From Jidongwangia harbinensis (GTDB lineage Bacteria; Actinomycetota; Actinomycetes; Mycobacteriales; Micromonosporaceae): DNA of 64,000 nucleotides. The notes below the pieces were generated by a model that was not told the origin of the DNA, ran no database searches, and saw nothing but the letters and a program-made list of their open reading frames with translations. Shown piece after piece: positions 44,902 through 53,591 of the stretch. Both the position numbers and the translations under genes were made by a program. The stretch covers positions 28,943 to 92,942 of the forward strand of contig NZ_JAIWNC010000040.1 in NCBI RefSeq assembly GCF_020216025.1, in the 5' to 3' direction. The first letter of the stretch is position 1. Each line of letters begins with the position of its first letter.

Positions 44902-46232
44902 CAGAGGACCCGCCGACGCGCGCGATCCGTACGTTCTGGGAGGAGCGGCAGGGTGCCGTCTCTGAGCACCGGGTGCTGCACAGTGACGCCGCGATCACAG
45001 ACCTGCTGACAGAGATGCTGGTCGAGCATGGCATCAGTCAGAACGCGATTCAGTACGGCAAGGCGTTGAGCCTGCCCGGTGGATACGGGCCGACCAGTCG
45101 ACGGTGGGACTTGCTCGCGGTCGACGACGAGTTGCCAATCGCAGCGATCGAGATCAAGACTTTGATCGGCAGGTCCATCGGAAACAACTTGCGTAGTCAC
45201 CAGGAGGAAATCGTCGGCGCTGCGACCGACTTCAACCGAACGTATCGGCTACCTCAGATCCAAGAGGTGAAACCGTTCCTCGGTCTCGTCATGGTCGTAG
45301 AGGACAACGAGGTCACCGCGCGACTGCTTCGCAACGGCGACATGTCCGCCGGATCAGGTGGCTCCTCCTACCAGGATCGGGTGCAGACGTTTCTTGGCCG
45401 GATCGTCAAGGACGGGCTGTATGACGCTGTGTGGTTCGTGGTTACAGCACCGCCGCCGAACTTCGCTTTCAGGGAACCGGACGACGGCCTGAGCTTCGAG
45501 CATTTCTCCCGCACAGCCGCTCAGCGAATCCATCAGATCCGCGCAGCAGACGACGCCGCGACGTCGTTCGGCAAGACCCTCGCCGACCGGGCCGACATCG
45601 AGGACATCCTGTCTGGCATCACCTCCACGCCGCGGGGCTTGTCCGCAGCGGAGGCCTCCGTCATCCAACGGCAACGCGACGTGGTGACCGAGCTTCAACG
45701 CCTCGCGATCGAACCGAAGACCACCGAGACCGCGATGCAAGCCGCCATAGGCAAGAACTACTGGTTGTTCGGCGGTCAGTACATCGGGATGGCGCAGCGC
45801 AGCCTGGTGCCGTTGGACCAGTACGACATCCCCCTGATCTGTGCGGACGGCAGTCTGCACATCGTCGAGCTCAAGGGGCCGGGAGCCCGGTTGGTGCGCG
45901 AGCACCGCGGCAGCCTGATCGTGGCCGACGAGGTGCACGAGGCGGTAAGTCAATGCCTCAACTACCTGCGCTCGCTGGACGAGACAGGGGCCACCCTGCA
46001 AACGCTGCGGCACAACGAAGGACGTCCCGCGTACGACTTCCGGCGCAGCCGTGCGACCGTAATCATCGGCCACCCCGACCGTAGCGCGACCGCAGAGATC
46101 AACCGCACGCGCATCGAACAGACGATCCGCTCGTACAATGCCCACCTGTCGCGTATCCAGGTTCTCACCTATGCCGACCTTCTCGATGGAGCGGAACGCG
46201 CGCTGCGCTTCGAGGAGGAGAGCCTGGGGTAG
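44898..46232 (+). CDS. PaeR7I/XhoI-type nuclease fused to a Shedu (DUF4263) nuclease domain
   Basis: Predicted 444-residue protein, ATG in an ATGA overlap. Residues ~8-185 align by eye with PaeR7I/XhoI: RTFWEERQGA, RRWDLLAVDDELPIAAIEIK (D71, E85, K87), then SIGNNLRSHQEEIVGAATDF, LGLVMVVEDNE and SSYQDRVQTFLGRIVKDGLY. Residues ~260-430 match Shedu/DUF4263: TAMQAAIGKNYWLFGGQYIG, D310, HIVELKGPGA (E324, K326) and HEAVSQCLNYLRSL. Both catalytic sets are intact, giving two PD-(D/E)XK centres in one chain. No DNA methyltransferase, which a PaeR7I-type enzyme would need, is visible anywhere in the window. An anti-phage role with the DUF4365 partner is inference. Confidence 0.85.
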   Translation: MTEDPPTRAIRTFWEERQGAVSEHRVLHSDAAITDLLTEMLVEHGISQNAIQYGKALSLPGGYGPTSRRWDLLAVDDELPIAAIEIKTLIGRSIGNNLRSHQEEIVGAATDFNRTYRLPQIQEVKPFLGLVMVVEDNEVTARLLRNGDMSAGSGGSSYQDRVQTFLGRIVKDGLYDAVWFVVTAPPPNFAFREPDDGLSFEHFSRTAAQRIHQIRAADDAATSFGKTLADRADIEDILSGITSTPRGLSAAEASVIQRQRDVVTELQRLAIEPKTTETAMQAAIGKNYWLFGGQYIGMAQRSLVPLDQYDIPLICADGSLHIVELKGPGARLVREHRGSLIVADEVHEAVSQCLNYLRSLDETGATLQTLRHNEGRPAYDFRRSRATVIIGHPDRSATAEINRTRIEQTIRSYNAHLSRIQVLTYADLLDGAERALRFEEESLG

Positions 46233-46280
46233 GTGCGCCGGAGCAGGCAGCGGCCTGAACTGGTTCGGGTTGACGCGATC

Positions 46281-46310
46281 GGCGGCGCCCGGTGTTCGCG
46301 TGGCGCCGCC
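46281..46310 (+). terminator. Strong hairpin after the PaeR7I-Shedu gene
   Basis: GGCGGCGCC (46281-46289) pairs perfectly with GGCGCCGCC (46302-46310) around a 12-base loop, followed by TT. It lies 49 bases after the stop and is the best terminator candidate in the accessory region. Confidence 0.55.
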
Positions 46311-46489
46311 TTGGCTCCAGCTTTATCGCATACCGCGTTCGCCCGGGACTCGCGCTCCACAAGTAGAACGCGTAACGACGTCCCGACGCCACACGCAACC
46401 GGTCGAGCGGCTGGAGAGATCCCGCGATGGCATGCGCACCGGCGAAGGCGTTGCCGCTCAGCGCGCTGATCTCGGCAACGCTGATCCGT

Positions 46490-46945
46490 CGGCCCGATCA
46501 GGCCGGCCGGCCCGGGGGGGGTGCCGTACGCATTGTTCGCCGTCGTATTGATTCCCGCCGTCTTCGGCTCCTTGCGTCTGATCGAGCTGGCCGGCGGCCG
46601 CGGTTGATGCCCACAGACCCGCGCTTCACCTCGTCGCCGCTGCCGGTGGCCGTGCACATCGCCAGCGCGGTCGGCTACGCCATCCTCGCCGCGTTCCAGT
46701 TCTCCGCCGCCTTGCAGTGTCGCCGGCCCGGATAGTATCGGGCGGCGGGACGGGTTCTGGTGGTGCTCGGCATGGCAGTGGCCCTGTCGGCACTGCTGAT
46801 GACCCTCTCTATCCCCGCCAGCCCGACACCGGCGTGCTGGCGTACCTGTTCCGGCTCGCGTTCGGCGCGGGCATGACCGCCGCCATCATCCTCGGCCTCA
46901 CCGCCATCCGCCGCCGTGACATCGCCCACCACCGAGCCTGGACTC
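46490..46945 (+). pseudogene. DUF2306 membrane protein remnant
   Basis: Three successive frames spell one DUF2306-like protein: YALFAVVLIPAVFGSLRLIE; then LMPTDPRFTSSPLPVAVHIA and YAILAAFQFSAALQCRRPG; then DPLYPRQPDTGVLAYLFRLA and GAGMTAAIILGLTAIRRRDI, ending at AHHRAW. The family normally continues for ~50 more residues with a further membrane helix, which is missing here. At least two frameshifts and a 3' truncation make it inactive. The C-terminal break coincides with the start of a different small gene. Confidence 0.6.
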
Positions 46946-47188
46946 ACACTCCCCCAGGACTGGGCCTCCGGTTACCGACTGCGGGTCGACGGGCACCTCG
47001 ACGAGCACTGGTCGTCCTGGTTCGGTGACCTCACCCCGGCCCACGCGGCGGACGGCACCACAAGCCTGACCGGCGCCGTCGCGGACCACGCGGAACTCCA
47101 CGGGCTTCTCACCAAGACCCGGGACCTCGGCGTCACTCTGATCTCCGTGGAGGTCGTGGACGCGCGACCGGCACGAGGGACGACATGA
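46916..47188 (+). CDS. Small hypothetical protein, possibly joined to DUF2306 debris
   Basis: A 90-residue frame contains YRLRVDGHLDEHWSSWFGDL and ADHAELHGLLTKTRDLGVTL then ISVEVVDA, which resembles a widespread small actinobacterial protein. The ATG at 46916 overlaps the last part of the DUF2306 remnant, so the true start may have been lost and the first ~12 residues may be recombined sequence. No function is known. Confidence 0.5.
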   Translation: MTSPTTEPGLTLPQDWASGYRLRVDGHLDEHWSSWFGDLTPAHAADGTTSLTGAVADHAELHGLLTKTRDLGVTLISVEVVDARPARGTT

Positions 47189-47344
47189 TGGTGAACCGCT
47201 GGCTGCCGACCTCTCTTCCAGGTCGTCGACAACCTTCGGGTCTGGTCGGCCGACAACGGCACATAGCCGAGCCGAACGGCTGTGTCCACGTCACGAGCGT
47301 GGTGGGAGCATCGCGATAGGTGACTTGAGGCGACTGTTGCAGAG

Positions 47345-47762
47345 CCCTTGGGACCAAACGCGCTGGATGTGCCATACCGTGTGGCACAACCGGCGGGCGA
47401 CCCTCACGCACTCATCCGAAACACCGTCGACGTCTCCGCCGTCCGCCCGTCGACGTCTCCGCCGTCCGCGACCTGTTCGGCACCCTGCAAAACGAAGGAG
47501 CCTCCAAAGGCATCCTCGTCACCACCAGCGGCTACGGCCCACCTCATACGAATTCGCGTCCGGCAAACCGATCGAACTCATCGACGGCGCAAACCTGCTC
47601 TATCTACTCGCCGAGCACGCCCAGCTCCAAGACCGCATCAACGCTTCCGCACTCGAGTTACAGAGCCGGGCAGGGGTCGGCAGAGGCTTCCCTTCGATGT
47701 CATGTCCCCTGCCAGCCACGGCAGGAATGATCTCGGCGAACCTCGCGGGGCACCGTCTGTAA
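47345..47762 (+). pseudogene. Mrr-type restriction endonuclease fragment broken by a 23-base duplication
   Basis: The text ALIRNTVDVSAVR is followed by a shift, then VSAVRDLFGTLQNEGASKGI and LVTTSGYG in the next frame, then SYEFASGKPIELIDGANLLY and LLAEHAQLQDRI. This is the C-terminal part of an Mrr-like catalytic domain. The first break is exactly explained by a 23-base tandem duplication (47424-47446 repeated at 47447-47469); a second indel lies near 47545. The N-terminal part with the Asp and Q/E-x-K strand is missing. It is a decayed restriction gene. Confidence 0.6.
47424..47469. repeat. 23-base tandem duplication inside the Mrr remnant
   Basis: The 23-base unit (CCGTCGACGTCTCCGCCGTC plus CGC) occurs twice head to tail with no mismatch. 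Because 23 is not a multiple of three, it shifts the reading frame. Confidence 0.9.
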
Positions 47763-48052
47763 AGCATCCTAGGAACCTGGGTTTTAGGCCATCGCGTCAA
47801 GTGTTTGGAATCCGCGCAGCTCGCCGCAAGAATAAGGACGCGCACATAGAGCGCCGCCAGCCATTGGGATACGCGAATATAAGCCGGTCGCGCACTTCTC
47901 CTGACCCCCACACTGCCAGTGTGGCGGTCGACGTCAGCGCATGCTGAGGCAGGCATAGGACTTGGCTCGATTCTACAGCCCGGCAGCCTCTCCCCCGCTC
48001 CTCTCCCGTCGCATCCGATTCGATCGGCGCGATCGTCATGGTGCAGCCGGCG

Positions 48053-48724
48053 TCAGGCTTGCTTTGGCGTCTCCAATTCGATCGAGAAGGCGTGCACGTG
48101 TGCGGGTCCATTGCCGGTGGGCTGGAACCACGACTGAACGCGCATGTCGGTCGCGCCGAATCGGGCGGCGAACTCCTTGTCGTTTTCGAAGCCGTCCATG
48201 TCTGCTCGGTAGAGCCACTCGTGGTCTATGTCCTCGAAGGCAGCGTCCTCGAACCCGAGGTACAACTCCCGGGCCTCGTCTCGATCGAGGAGCTCGTGAT
48301 CTACGAGCAGGTGCTGCGCCCGTTGGATGACGAGGTGCAGCGCGAGAGCTTCGCCGACCGACGCCGGCGGCGTCCACTGCTCCGCAGACAACCGGCCGGT
48401 GACCATGACGGTTGCGACGTGGAAGTTGCGCGCAAAGCGCCCGTTGTACTGGTGGGCGAAGAGCTGCGGAAGGTCCTCGAGCACGAAGTAGGCGCCTTCA
48501 CTGTCGGCGACGCTGCCGCCGTCTGTGGCCAGTGTTTCGATGTCCTGGAACAGTTCGTCGATGATCTGGGTGGCAGCCATGATCAGCGCTCCCGCGGCGA
48601 GCAGCGGCGTGTCCTCGGCGCCGTCGGCGAAGGTAGCCGGCTCGAAGGCGCGGACCAGCTTCGCGTGATCCATGGTCCACCTGCGCCAGTCGAGTTCAGG
48701 CTCCTGAGCTTGCGAGTCACTCAT
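48053..48724 (-). CDS. Hypothetical protein of the integrative element
   Basis: Predicted 223-residue protein. The ATG at 48724 is preferred over the open upstream frame because GAAAGGGATGG precedes it. The protein is soluble and acidic; the central ALIMAATQIIDELFQDIETL and LALHLVIQRAQHLLVDHELL segments are helical. No known motif is seen. It lies downstream of the integrase and excisionase genes on the same strand, so it probably belongs to the same mobile element. Confidence 0.55.
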   Translation of the reverse strand: MSDSQAQEPELDWRRWTMDHAKLVRAFEPATFADGAEDTPLLAAGALIMAATQIIDELFQDIETLATDGGSVADSEGAYFVLEDLPQLFAHQYNGRFARNFHVATVMVTGRLSAEQWTPPASVGEALALHLVIQRAQHLLVDHELLDRDEARELYLGFEDAAFEDIDHEWLYRADMDGFENDKEFAARFGATDMRVQSWFQPTGNGPAHVHAFSIELETPKQA

Positions 48725-48786
48725 CTGTCCATCCCTTTCGTTCGTGAGCGGGCCGCGTCGACGCCCGCTTTCGGCCCTGCGGTGAT

Positions 48787-49035
48787 TCATCCGTGCGAGG
48801 GAACTTCGTCGTCGACCGGCTGGGCCAAGCCGCTCGCGCCGAGGACCGTCAACAGGCCCTCGACGGAGACGACGTAGCGCCGACCGACCCGGATGACCGG
48901 CGCCGGGAAGTCACCAGATCGAGCCAGCGTGTAGGCGGTGGTCCGGCCGATGCCCAGCACCGATGCCGCCGTCTCGATGTCCGTCGCCATACCGAGTTCT
49001 CGCACCTGCGCCACCGTCCATGCGCGCTTGGCCAT
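48787..49035 (-). CDS. xis: Excisionase-type helix-turn-helix protein
   Basis: Predicted 82-residue protein. The ATG at 49035 (MAKRAWTVAQVRELG) has GGGGGA upstream and is preferred over an earlier in-frame ATG. The sequence MATDIETAASVLGIGRTTAY followed by TLARSGDFPAPVIRVGRRYV is the standard MerR-like winged HTH of actinobacterial excisionases (helix_turn_helix_17 type). It would bind next to the attachment site and steer the adjacent tyrosine integrase towards excision. It sits 194 bases downstream of the integrase stop. Confidence 0.85.
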   Translation of the reverse strand: MAKRAWTVAQVRELGMATDIETAASVLGIGRTTAYTLARSGDFPAPVIRVGRRYVVSVEGLLTVLGASGLAQPVDDEVPSHG

Positions 49036-49203
49036 CGGGGTCCCCCTTTGCCGTCGTGGCACTCCCTCGGCCCGCATTGCTCGTCGTCATTTGGCACCAG
49101 CAGAGAGAGCCGCTCCTTGATAAGCGCACCACGACCGAGGCAACAGGGGCAGTTGTCCGGGACTGTCTTCGACTGTTCGGCCTCGACCGAGCACCTTGAC
49201 GGG

Positions 49204-49225
49204 CCGGGGCACTGACGCGCCCCGG
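49204..49225 (-). terminator. Hairpin just after the integrase stop
   Basis: CCGGGGC (49204-49210) and GCCCCGG (49219-49225) form a perfect seven-base stem with an eight-base loop, five bases past the integrase stop on the minus strand. There is no T run. Confidence 0.45.
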
Positions 49226-49229
49226 GTCC

Positions 49230-50357
49230 TCAAGCCGCTTCCTCACCGAGAGCGGAATCCATCAGTTCGGCGGCTTTGCGTTCGCTCTCGGGCAGGACGT
49301 GGGTGTAGACCTCGCGCGTTGTCCGGGCGTCGGCGTGACCGAGCCGCTTCTGCATCACATGCTCGGGAACACCAGCGTCCGCTCCTGCCGTGGCCGAGGT
49401 GTGCCGGGCGTCGTGCAACACGATGACCGGCACGCCGGCCGCCAGGCACGCATTCTCCCACTGGTCGGTGTAATAGCGCGGGTAGTACGGTTCGCCGTCC
49501 TCGCGCGGGAACACCCAGTCGTGATCGTGGTACAGCAGCCCGGCGGCGGCCTTCTCCTCGTCTTGGCGGGCCTTGTGCTCGCGCAGGACTCGAACCATCG
49601 CAGGGCCGATCGCGATCGGACGGCGGCTCTTTCCCTTCGGCGACTTCTCGATGACCTTGTTGCCGGAAATGGTGCGCTGCCAGTGGATGTAGACGATCCC
49701 GTTGTCGAGATCGACCTTCGCCCACTTCAGGCCGGCAATCTCACCGCGCCGGGTCCCGGCGACCACCGCGAGCGCCCATGCCGCATACAGGCGGGCGTCA
49801 CGATGAAATTGGAGGAACTGCTTCGACTGCTTCGGCGTCCACACGCCTTTACGGCCTTGGTCCTCGCGTTGAGCCGGCCGCGGCTGCCGCACTGCGCCGA
49901 GGTCAATCCCGAGGTCTTTGAACGCCTTCATCAGCACCCGGTGCACGGTCCGGACGGTCGTCTCCGATAACGGCTTCTTCCCGGAGCCACCCTCTTTCAC
50001 GAGCGTCTTGTACATATCCTGCACGACCCGCTTGTCCAGGCTGTAGAGCTGCCGCCCGCCGATGTGCGGGATCACGTACATCCGGAACAGGTTGCGGTAG
50101 TTGTCCAGAGTGGTTTCTTCGATGTCGAGTTCCCGCTCCGACAGCCAGCCGGAAAGCTCGGCGGCGACGCTGCCGTCCGCGCCGATCGCTGCCTCGCCGA
50201 ACGCCTTGCACGCTTCGGTTTCGGCTTTTTCGGCCGCTGTCCTGCTGGGAAAGCCGCGTCGCTTGTGCTGACGCCGCTTGCCGTCATCGCCGGGCGGCAG
50301 ATCGATGACGAAGAACCACAGCGTCTTGGTGGAAGTCTGGTACGAGCCGACGGTCAT
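49230..50357 (-). CDS. int: Tyrosine-family site-specific integrase
   Basis: Predicted 375-residue protein; ATG at 50357 (preceded by a G-rich stretch) is preferred to a GTG seven codons upstream. The N-terminus is an AP2-like arm-binding domain (YQTSTKTLWFFVIDLPPG), then a SAM-like core-binding domain, then the catalytic domain. Catalytic residues are R203 (GTRRGE), K241, H315 and R318 (LHDARH), H341 (LGHAD) and Y351 (EVYTHV), so it looks active. It faces tRNA-Pro(GGG), 170 bases away, the likely attachment site. Integrase next to xis and a tRNA is the classic right end of an actinobacterial integrative element. Confidence 0.92.
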   Translation of the reverse strand: MTVGSYQTSTKTLWFFVIDLPPGDDGKRRQHKRRGFPSRTAAEKAETEACKAFGEAAIGADGSVAAELSGWLSERELDIEETTLDNYRNLFRMYVIPHIGGRQLYSLDKRVVQDMYKTLVKEGGSGKKPLSETTVRTVHRVLMKAFKDLGIDLGAVRQPRPAQREDQGRKGVWTPKQSKQFLQFHRDARLYAAWALAVVAGTRRGEIAGLKWAKVDLDNGIVYIHWQRTISGNKVIEKSPKGKSRRPIAIGPAMVRVLREHKARQDEEKAAAGLLYHDHDWVFPREDGEPYYPRYYTDQWENACLAAGVPVIVLHDARHTSATAGADAGVPEHVMQKRLGHADARTTREVYTHVLPESERKAAELMDSALGEEAA

Positions 50358-50527
50358 GATGGGCACCCCCGTGGTCACAGAGCTGAGCTGACCTCATCCA
50401 CGGTAGGCCCGTCTGTGACCACGCCTGTGACCACAAGATCCACTAGAGCGATCTTGGTTGAGCGATGTACGTCCATGAGAAAAGCCGCTGACCAGGACTT
50501 TCGTCCTTGCCAACGGCCTTCAAATGC

Positions 50528-50604
<77 letters not shown>

Positions 50605-50680
50605 AAACCCCACCCCGGGAACCCCGGCGCGAAGCAACTCGCAAAGCTTACCAACCCCACCGGCAAACCCTCGCACCGGC

Positions 50681-52093
50681 TCACCCGTGGGCTTTGCCGC
50701 GCCCTCCGGGGCCGAGCTTCTTCCGGGGCCGAACCGACACCTCGATCGGCGAACCCTCGAAGCCGAACTCCTCGCGCAGCTTGCGCTCCACGAAGCGAAG
50801 GTACCCCGGGTCGAACGGGCCGGTGGTGAAGAGTACGAACCTGGGTGGTGCCACGCCGGCCTGGGTGGAGAACAGCACCCGGGGGGCGCGGCCGCCGCGG
50901 ACCGGGTGGGGGGTGGCCTGGGTCAGGGCGGTGATCCACTGGTTGAGGGCGCCGGTGGGGATGCGCTGTTCCCAGGATGCGAGGGCCCGGCGGATCGCGG
51001 GGGCCAGTTTGTCGACGGCGCGGCCGGTCTTGGCGGAGATGTTGACTCGGACGGCCCAGGGGATGCGCTTCAGTTCGCGGTCGATTTCCTTGTCGAGGTA
51101 GAACCGGCGGTCCTCGTCGACCAGGTCCCACTTGTTGAACGCGATGACCAGGGCGCGGCCGGCTTCGACCACCGAGGTGAGTACGCGCTGGTCCTGTTCG
51201 CTGATGGTTTCGCCGGCGTCCAGCAGGACCACTGCCACCTCGGCGGCCTCGACGGCGCCGGCGGTGCGCAGGGAGGCGTAGTACTCCGTACCGCTGGCGG
51301 TGTTGACTCTTTTTCGCAGGCCGGCGGTGTCGACGAACTGCCAGACCTCGCCGTCCATCTCGACCAGGCTGTCGACCGGGTCGACGGTGGTGCCGGCGAC
51401 GGAGTCGACGACCGCGCGTTCCTCGCGGGCGAGGCGGTTGAGCAGGCTGGACTTGCCGACGTTGGGGCGGCCGACGAGCGCCACCCGGCGTGGGCCGCGG
51501 ACGATGCCTTCGATGATCGGTGGGGCGGGGGGCATGGCGTCGAGGATGGCGTCGAGCAGGTCGCCGGAGCCTCGGCCGTGCAGCGCGGAGATGGGGCGGG
51601 GCTCGCCGAGGCCGAGGGACCACAGGGAGGTGGCTTCGAGTTCGAGGGCGGTGTTGTCGGCCTTGTTGGCGACCAGGATGACCGGTTTGTGGCTGCGGCG
51701 CAGCATCTTGACGGCGGCTTCGTCGACGTCGGTGGCACCGACCGTGGTGTCGACCACGAAGACGACCACGTCGGCGGTCTGGATCGCGATCTCGGCCTGG
51801 GCGGCGATGGCGGCGGCGCGGTCCTTGGCGTCGGGTTCCCAGCCGCCGGTGTCGATGACGGTGAAGCGGCGGCCGTTCCAGTTGGCGTCGTAGGGCACCC
51901 GGTCGCGGGTCACGCCGGGGGTGTCCTCGACGACCGCCTGGCGGCGGCCGATGATGCGGTTGACCAGAGTTGATTTGCCCACGTTGGGGCGGCCGACGAC
52001 CGCGACGACCGGCACCGGGCCGGTAGCGGTGCCGGTGTCGGGTTCCGACGACTCGCGGGCGAAGTCGTCGAGCTCGACCGGGAACTCAGTCAC
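50681..52093 (-). CDS. der: Ribosome-associated double GTPase Der (EngA)
   Basis: Predicted 470-residue GTPase for 50S ribosome maturation. Two tandem G domains each start with VGRPNVGKS (G1), and each has its DTGGW / DTAGL G3 motif and NKAD / NKWD G4 motif. The C-terminal KH-like domain begins around residue 360 and ends with basic residues. GTG at 52093 overlaps the cmk stop (GTGA), so the two are translationally coupled. A longer frame upstream is only the shadow of cmk. Intact core gene. Confidence 0.97.
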   Translation of the reverse strand: MTEFPVELDDFARESSEPDTGTATGPVPVVAVVGRPNVGKSTLVNRIIGRRQAVVEDTPGVTRDRVPYDANWNGRRFTVIDTGGWEPDAKDRAAAIAAQAEIAIQTADVVVFVVDTTVGATDVDEAAVKMLRRSHKPVILVANKADNTALELEATSLWSLGLGEPRPISALHGRGSGDLLDAILDAMPPAPPIIEGIVRGPRRVALVGRPNVGKSSLLNRLAREERAVVDSVAGTTVDPVDSLVEMDGEVWQFVDTAGLRKRVNTASGTEYYASLRTAGAVEAAEVAVVLLDAGETISEQDQRVLTSVVEAGRALVIAFNKWDLVDEDRRFYLDKEIDRELKRIPWAVRVNISAKTGRAVDKLAPAIRRALASWEQRIPTGALNQWITALTQATPHPVRGGRAPRVLFSTQAGVAPPRFVLFTTGPFDPGYLRFVERKLREEFGFEGSPIEVSVRPRKKLGPGGRGKAHG

Positions 52094-52770
52094 GAACTCA
52101 CCTTGCTGTTCAGCAAATTTAGAAGATGGGCGACGACCTCGTCGATGCCCATGCCGGTGGTGTCGACCTCGACCGCGTCGTCGGCCTGCCGCAGCGGGTC
52201 CACCGCCCGGCTGGAGTCGAGCTTGTCGCGCCGGGCCAGGTCGGCCTCGGTGGCGGCGACGTCGGTGGCGTCCTCGGCGCTGCGCCGGGCGGCGCGGGCG
52301 GCCGCGGAGGCGGTCAGATAGACCTTCAGGTCGGCGTCGGGGGCGACCACGGAGGAGATGTCGCGGCCTTCGACGACGATCCGCGGGTACGACGCGATGA
52401 TCGCGCGCTGCTGGTCGACCAGGTGCTTGCGGACCGCGGGCACGGCGGCGACCGCGGACACCGCGCCGGTGACCTCGGGGCCGCGGATGGCGGTGTCGAC
52501 GTCGACCGCGTTCGCCCGGAAGTGCGGGGCGACCGGGTCGGTGCCGATCGACAACTCGGTCTCCAGGGCGATCTTCGCCACCGCGTCCGCGTCGGTCAGG
52601 TCGACGCCGGCCTGCAGCACCGACCAGGTGACCGCGCGGTACATCGCCCCGGTGTCCAGGTAGACGCCGTCGAGGGCGGTGGCGAGTCGCCGGGAAACAG
52701 TGGATTTGCCCGATCCGGAGGGACCGTCGACGGCCACCACACATCGTTCCGGCCGTACTTCTTGCGCCAC
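52090..52770 (-). CDS. cmk: Cytidylate kinase
   Basis: Predicted 226-residue enzyme that phosphorylates CMP/dCMP to the diphosphate. The GTG at 52770 has GAGGAGG upstream. The P-loop is VAVDGPSGSGKST, followed by LDTGAMYRAVTW (substrate-binding) and VEGRDISSVVAPDADLKVYL, then the LID region with Arg residues (ARRDKLDSSRAVDPL). Length is typical. It ends overlapping der, an arrangement conserved in actinobacteria. Confidence 0.97.
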   Translation of the reverse strand: MAQEVRPERCVVAVDGPSGSGKSTVSRRLATALDGVYLDTGAMYRAVTWSVLQAGVDLTDADAVAKIALETELSIGTDPVAPHFRANAVDVDTAIRGPEVTGAVSAVAAVPAVRKHLVDQQRAIIASYPRIVVEGRDISSVVAPDADLKVYLTASAAARAARRSAEDATDVAATEADLARRDKLDSSRAVDPLRQADDAVEVDTTGMGIDEVVAHLLNLLNSKVSS

Positions 52771-52850
52771 CGTTCCTCCTCTGTCACCCGGGTCGTCAAC
52801 CCGCCTATTGTGCCCGTTCGCCCCGCGCGCTCCGGAACCCGGGCCGCGCG

Positions 52851-53591
52851 TCAGTCCCCGACGGCCTTGAACAGCGCGCCGATCTCCGCGGTCGACAGGT
52901 GCCGGAACCCGCCGGGCCGCATGTCGCCGAGCCGGATCGGCCCGACCGCGGTACGGATCAGCCGGGTGACCGGGTGCCCGACCGCGTCCATCATCCGCCG
53001 GACGATGTGCTTGCGACCCTCGTGCAGGGTGATCTCCACCTGCGCCGTCTTGCCGAGCGTGTCGACCAGCCGGAACGCGTCGACCTTCGCCGGGCCGTCC
53101 TCCAGCTCCACGCCGGACTGCAGCGCCCGCCCCACCGACCGCGGCAGCGGACCCATCACCTCGGCCAGGTACGTCTTGGCCACCCCGTACGACGGGTGCA
53201 TGAGTTTGTGCGCGAGCCCGCCGTCGTTGGTCAGCAGCAGCAGGCCCTCGCTGTCGGCGTCGAGCCGGCCGACGTGGAAGATCCGCTGTTCGAACGTGCC
53301 GAGGAACTCGGCCAGCTCGTTGCGGCCCTTGTCGTCGTCCATGGTGGAGACGACCCCGCGCGGCTTGTTCATGGCCAGGTAGACCATCTTCGTGTCGGTG
53401 ACGATCCGCTGCCCGTCGACCTTGATCTCGGCGGTGGCGGGGTCGACCTTGTCGCCGAGCGTGGCCACGCGGCCGTTGACGGTGACACGGCGGCGGAAGA
53501 TCAGGTCTTCGCACGCGCGCCGGGATCCGATTCCGGCGGTTGCCAGGACCTTCTGCAGCCGCACGGTAGTGGCCGGATCAGCCTGAGGCAT
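52851..53591 (-). CDS. rluB: 23S rRNA pseudouridine synthase, RluB/RsuA family
   Basis: Predicted 246-residue protein. An N-terminal S4 RNA-binding domain (LQKVLATAGIGSRRACEDLI) precedes the synthase domain. The catalytic Asp is in VGRLDADSEGLLLLTNDG. Typical length and C-terminal RLIRTAVGPIRLGDMRPG are present. It overlaps the end of scpB by 14 bases, as is usual for the scpA-scpB-rlu gene order. Confidence 0.95.
   Translation of the reverse strand: MPQADPATTVRLQKVLATAGIGSRRACEDLIFRRRVTVNGRVATLGDKVDPATAEIKVDGQRIVTDTKMVYLAMNKPRGVVSTMDDDKGRNELAEFLGTFEQRIFHVGRLDADSEGLLLLTNDGGLAHKLMHPSYGVAKTYLAEVMGPLPRSVGRALQSGVELEDGPAKVDAFRLVDTLGKTAQVEITLHEGRKHIVRRMMDAVGHPVTRLIRTAVGPIRLGDMRPGGFRHLSTAEIGALFKAVGD

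Noticed and set aside
44898..46232. Classic type II restriction-modification system with the PaeR7I-like protein
   Set aside because: No DNA methyltransferase motifs are found in any neighbouring gene, so a plain restriction-modification pair is not supported within the window.
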